DNA from: Oleispira sp964022115
Lineage (GTDB): Bacteria > Pseudomonadota > Gammaproteobacteria > Pseudomonadales > Oceanobacteraceae
Length of the DNA: 29,943 nucleotides
Assembly: GCA_964022115.1 (NCBI GenBank)
Contig: CAXIBC010000030.1
Coordinates: 1 to 29,943, forward strand
Direction of reading: 5' to 3'
The position numbers and the translations under genes are program-made. Under the pieces are notes generated by a model. It ran no database searches. It saw only the letters and a list, made by a program, of their open reading frames with translations, and had not been told where the DNA came from. Shown here piece by piece: positions 28,359 to 29,943 of this stretch; the first letter of the stretch is position 1; every line of letters starts with the position of its first letter.

Positions 28359-29134
28359 TGGCATCAACAGTCTCTGACGAACGTAACAAAGAGGAATACA
28401 GCTTCATCTATGGGGATGAGGCTGTGAGCTATGAGGTGCTGCGTAAACCTATCAAGCAAGGAAAGAAGCGAAGCATTACCATCAAGGTGCAACCCAACTG
28501 TGATGTCACGGTTAGTACCCCAGAAGATGCTGAGCTTGAGGACATTCACCAAGCGGTAATGAAACGTGCCAAGTGGATTTATGATGCCCTGAAAGAGTTT
28601 CGAGGTCATTTGGAGTTTGTCCAGCCTAAACACTACGTCAGCGGTGAAATGCAGTTCTATCTTGGTCGTCGTTATGTGCTGAAGGTAGTAGAAGATGCAG
28701 ATGCCTTGCCAACGGTAAAAATGACTCGCGGTAAGTTACTTGTCACCTTGACGAGGTTTAACGATGACAAAACTGCCATGGTTAAAGCTTTGGTGCGCAA
28801 CTGGTACAAGGTTCGTGCTGAACGTATTTTCCATGAGCGGCTATCTGAGTTACTACCTCAAGCGACATGGGTTGATGGTATCCCAAGCTTTCGTGTACTG
28901 CCCATGACAAAGCAATGGGGAAGTTGCTCGGCCAAAGGTAGCTTGATGCTGAACCCTCATCTCATCAAAGCCCCTAAAGAGTGTATTGATTACGTGATTC
29001 TGCATGAGCTTTGCCACATTGCTGAGCATAACCACAGTGACAAGTTCTGGCGCTTGCTGACCAGTGTGATGCCGCATTGGAAAGAAGTAAAAAGCCGTTT
29101 GGATGGAATGGCGGAGTTGTATTTGAATGAATAA
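28358..29134 (+). CDS. YgjP/SprT-like M48-type zinc metallopeptidase (DUF45)
   Basis: The 258 residues end in the DUF45 peptidase signature: WGSCSAKGSLMLNPHLIKAP, then HELCH with His216, Glu217 and His220, and a likely third ligand in NHSDKFW (His226). No signal peptide or membrane segment is present, so it should be cytoplasmic. The gene is fused translationally to hsdR (TAATG) and overlaps the next gene by 8 bases. YgjP-like genes are common directly after hsdR. A role in removing or trimming HsdR, as ClpXP does in restriction alleviation, is a guess. Confidence 0.85.
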   Translation: MASTVSDERNKEEYSFIYGDEAVSYEVLRKPIKQGKKRSITIKVQPNCDVTVSTPEDAELEDIHQAVMKRAKWIYDALKEFRGHLEFVQPKHYVSGEMQFYLGRRYVLKVVEDADALPTVKMTRGKLLVTLTRFNDDKTAMVKALVRNWYKVRAERIFHERLSELLPQATWVDGIPSFRVLPMTKQWGSCSAKGSLMLNPHLIKAPKECIDYVILHELCHIAEHNHSDKFWRLLTSVMPHWKEVKSRLDGMAELYLNE

Positions 29135-29876
29135 GTCATTAGATATTTGGTGGGATAGGCTCTTTAAGCTCATAGAGTTATTAAGGCCTAAATTTTACAA
29201 TAAACTAACTTGGTTAGTCGTTATCAGTGGCTTAAGCCTAATGTCTACGCCTTTATGGATAACACTGGTAAATTTAGTATTCGAAACAAATTTGCAATTC
29301 TCAATTACAGAGGAGTCGGACACCGTTTGGGGATTCGCTCTAGTCCTTGTTGGCTTGACTTATCATTTCATAAATACAGGTATTCATGAATTAGTAATAT
29401 CTAAAAAAAATCAAGCCTATCATCAGAGAAGAGAAGCTCATGACGTAGAGGTTTTCGAATCTCTAAATGCGATAATAGATGAACCTTATATTGACAGCTT
29501 ATTTGACTATATGCATACGAGTGATGCCATCATGTGGGATGATTATCAAAATCTAAGAAAATTTGCAGTTTATGCGATGGAAACTAGAAATCAATTTATT
29601 GCAGAAGATGTGAAGCTAAAAGCGGACTCATTCTCGTCTTCATTGAATGAACTACTCTCTTTCGTAAATAGTGAATTTGATGAGTACCCTTACGGACAAG
29701 CTAAGACAAACTTTAGAATGTGTCTAGCACCACAATTAAATTGTGACCGCGCAGGGAGTTGGGAAGATGGCCCAAAATATGATGCTTTAGTTCGACAAAT
29801 GATGGAAATAACTTCGACAGTAAAAGTGTCGTATACAGATTGGCGTTTAGAGGTTAAAAAACAATTACTAGTCTAA
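29127..29876 (+). CDS. Two-helix membrane protein of unknown function, last gene of cargo operon
   Basis: The 249-residue protein has hydrophobic helices at about 27-52 (LTWLVVISGLSLMSTPLWIT) and 67-85 (VWGFALVLVGLTYHFINTG). A cytoplasmic helical domain of about 160 residues follows, rich in acidic residues and without a recognised motif. The ATG overlaps the peptidase stop (ATGAATAA), so it belongs to the operon. The layout of membrane anchor plus soluble domain resembles the broken gene at 14165-14765, but no sequence similarity is evident. It may be an effector or sensor; function unknown. Confidence 0.75.
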   Translation: MNKSLDIWWDRLFKLIELLRPKFYNKLTWLVVISGLSLMSTPLWITLVNLVFETNLQFSITEESDTVWGFALVLVGLTYHFINTGIHELVISKKNQAYHQRREAHDVEVFESLNAIIDEPYIDSLFDYMHTSDAIMWDDYQNLRKFAVYAMETRNQFIAEDVKLKADSFSSSLNELLSFVNSEFDEYPYGQAKTNFRMCLAPQLNCDRAGSWEDGPKYDALVRQMMEITSTVKVSYTDWRLEVKKQLLV

Positions 29877-29892
29877 ACTAAGTAACAGTTTA

Positions 29893-29917
29893 TGCCGCCA
29901 GCGGAAGGTGGCATTTT
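29893..29917 (+). terminator. Terminator-like hairpin after the cargo operon
   Basis: TGCCGCC (29893-29899) pairs with GGTGGCA (29907-29913) with one G-T pair and a seven-base loop, followed by TTTT. A second weaker hairpin (TAAACT 29874-29879 with AGTTTA 29887-29892) lies just upstream. It is placed correctly to end transcription before the element end. Confidence 0.5.
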
Positions 29918-29920
29918 GAC

Positions 29921-29935
29921 TGTAATGGTGTAGAT
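29921..29935 (-). repeat. Right terminal inverted repeat candidate of the element
   Basis: Read on the minus strand, ATCTACACCATTACA is a near-copy of the left end (ATCTAACACCGTTAC), with one gap and one mismatch over the shared part. It lies 8 bases from the window edge, so the flanking target sequence is not visible. Confidence 0.5.
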
Positions 29936-29943
29936 GGCATTAT

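Larger units (their letters stand above)
14035..29943. mobile_element. SE-like integrative element carrying a type I R-M system (right end inferred)
   Basis: The left limit is where hsdM homology stops (about 14035). The right limit is inferred from an inverted near-copy of the left terminal sequence at the window edge (29921-29935). The integration genes (intA, tfp, intB and srap equivalents, 14795-20483, minus strand) read toward the left end. The cargo R-M operon reads toward the right end. Gene number, order, tight overlaps and the mix of two competent recombinases, one degenerate recombinase and one small auxiliary protein match published SE elements and resemble Tn554. An alternative is a shorter element ending near 20.6 kb, but no convincing partner repeat was found there. 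Confidence 0.65.

Noticed and set aside
14036..29943. ATAATG at 14036-14041 and CATTAT at 29938-29943 as the exact element ends
   Set aside because: The hexamers lie at different distances (14 and 2 bases) from the longer inverted repeats, so the match may be chance or target sequence.

Overview
The window suggests a gammaproteobacterium, probably marine or aquatic. This rests on moderate GC, the resemblance of the mobile genes to the SE (strand-biased circularizing integrative element) and Tn554-like recombinase families, and a short palindromic repeat related to GTAGGTCG...CGACCTAC. The species cannot be named from the sequence. The window is a defence island in which one restriction locus appears to be interrupted by a mobile element that carries a second one.

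Layout. (1) Positions 1-974 hold the 3' part of a DUF222/HNH endonuclease gene (+). It is followed by REP-like tandem palindromes that fill the convergent gap (971-1112). (2) Positions 1133-14085 (-) hold a resident type I restriction-modification operon. In transcription order it is hsdM (5' end missing), hsdS, a DUF4268-like PD-(D/E)XK protein, a 1963-residue SF1 helicase with a C-terminal Vsr-like nuclease, a 30-codon ORF coupled at both ends, and hsdR. (3) Positions about 14035-20501 (-) hold a four-gene integration module: two active-looking tyrosine recombinases, a degenerate recombinase between them, and a small helix-turn-helix/coiled-coil protein. The order matches intA-tfp-intB-srap of SE elements. 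A frameshifted membrane-protein gene follows it. (4) Positions 20647-29876 (+) run divergently from intA and form a second type I locus: a 19-codon leader, a half-size HsdS, hsdM, hsdS, a DUF6933-like gene, hsdR, a YgjP/M48-type metallopeptidase and a two-helix membrane protein. A terminator-like hairpin ends it.

Reading. The resident hsdM lacks about 165 N-terminal codons, and its homology starts at the Tyr-Thr-Pro of the FYTP motif. Just inside that break (14056-14070) lies a sequence with an inverted near-copy at the extreme right edge (29921-29935). The simplest model is an SE-like element of about 15.9 kb inserted into hsdM, exchanging one working type I system for another. The missing 5' part of hsdM should then lie just right of the window on the minus strand; the window cannot show this. 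Function assignments come from motifs read by eye and remembered family architecture, with no database search.
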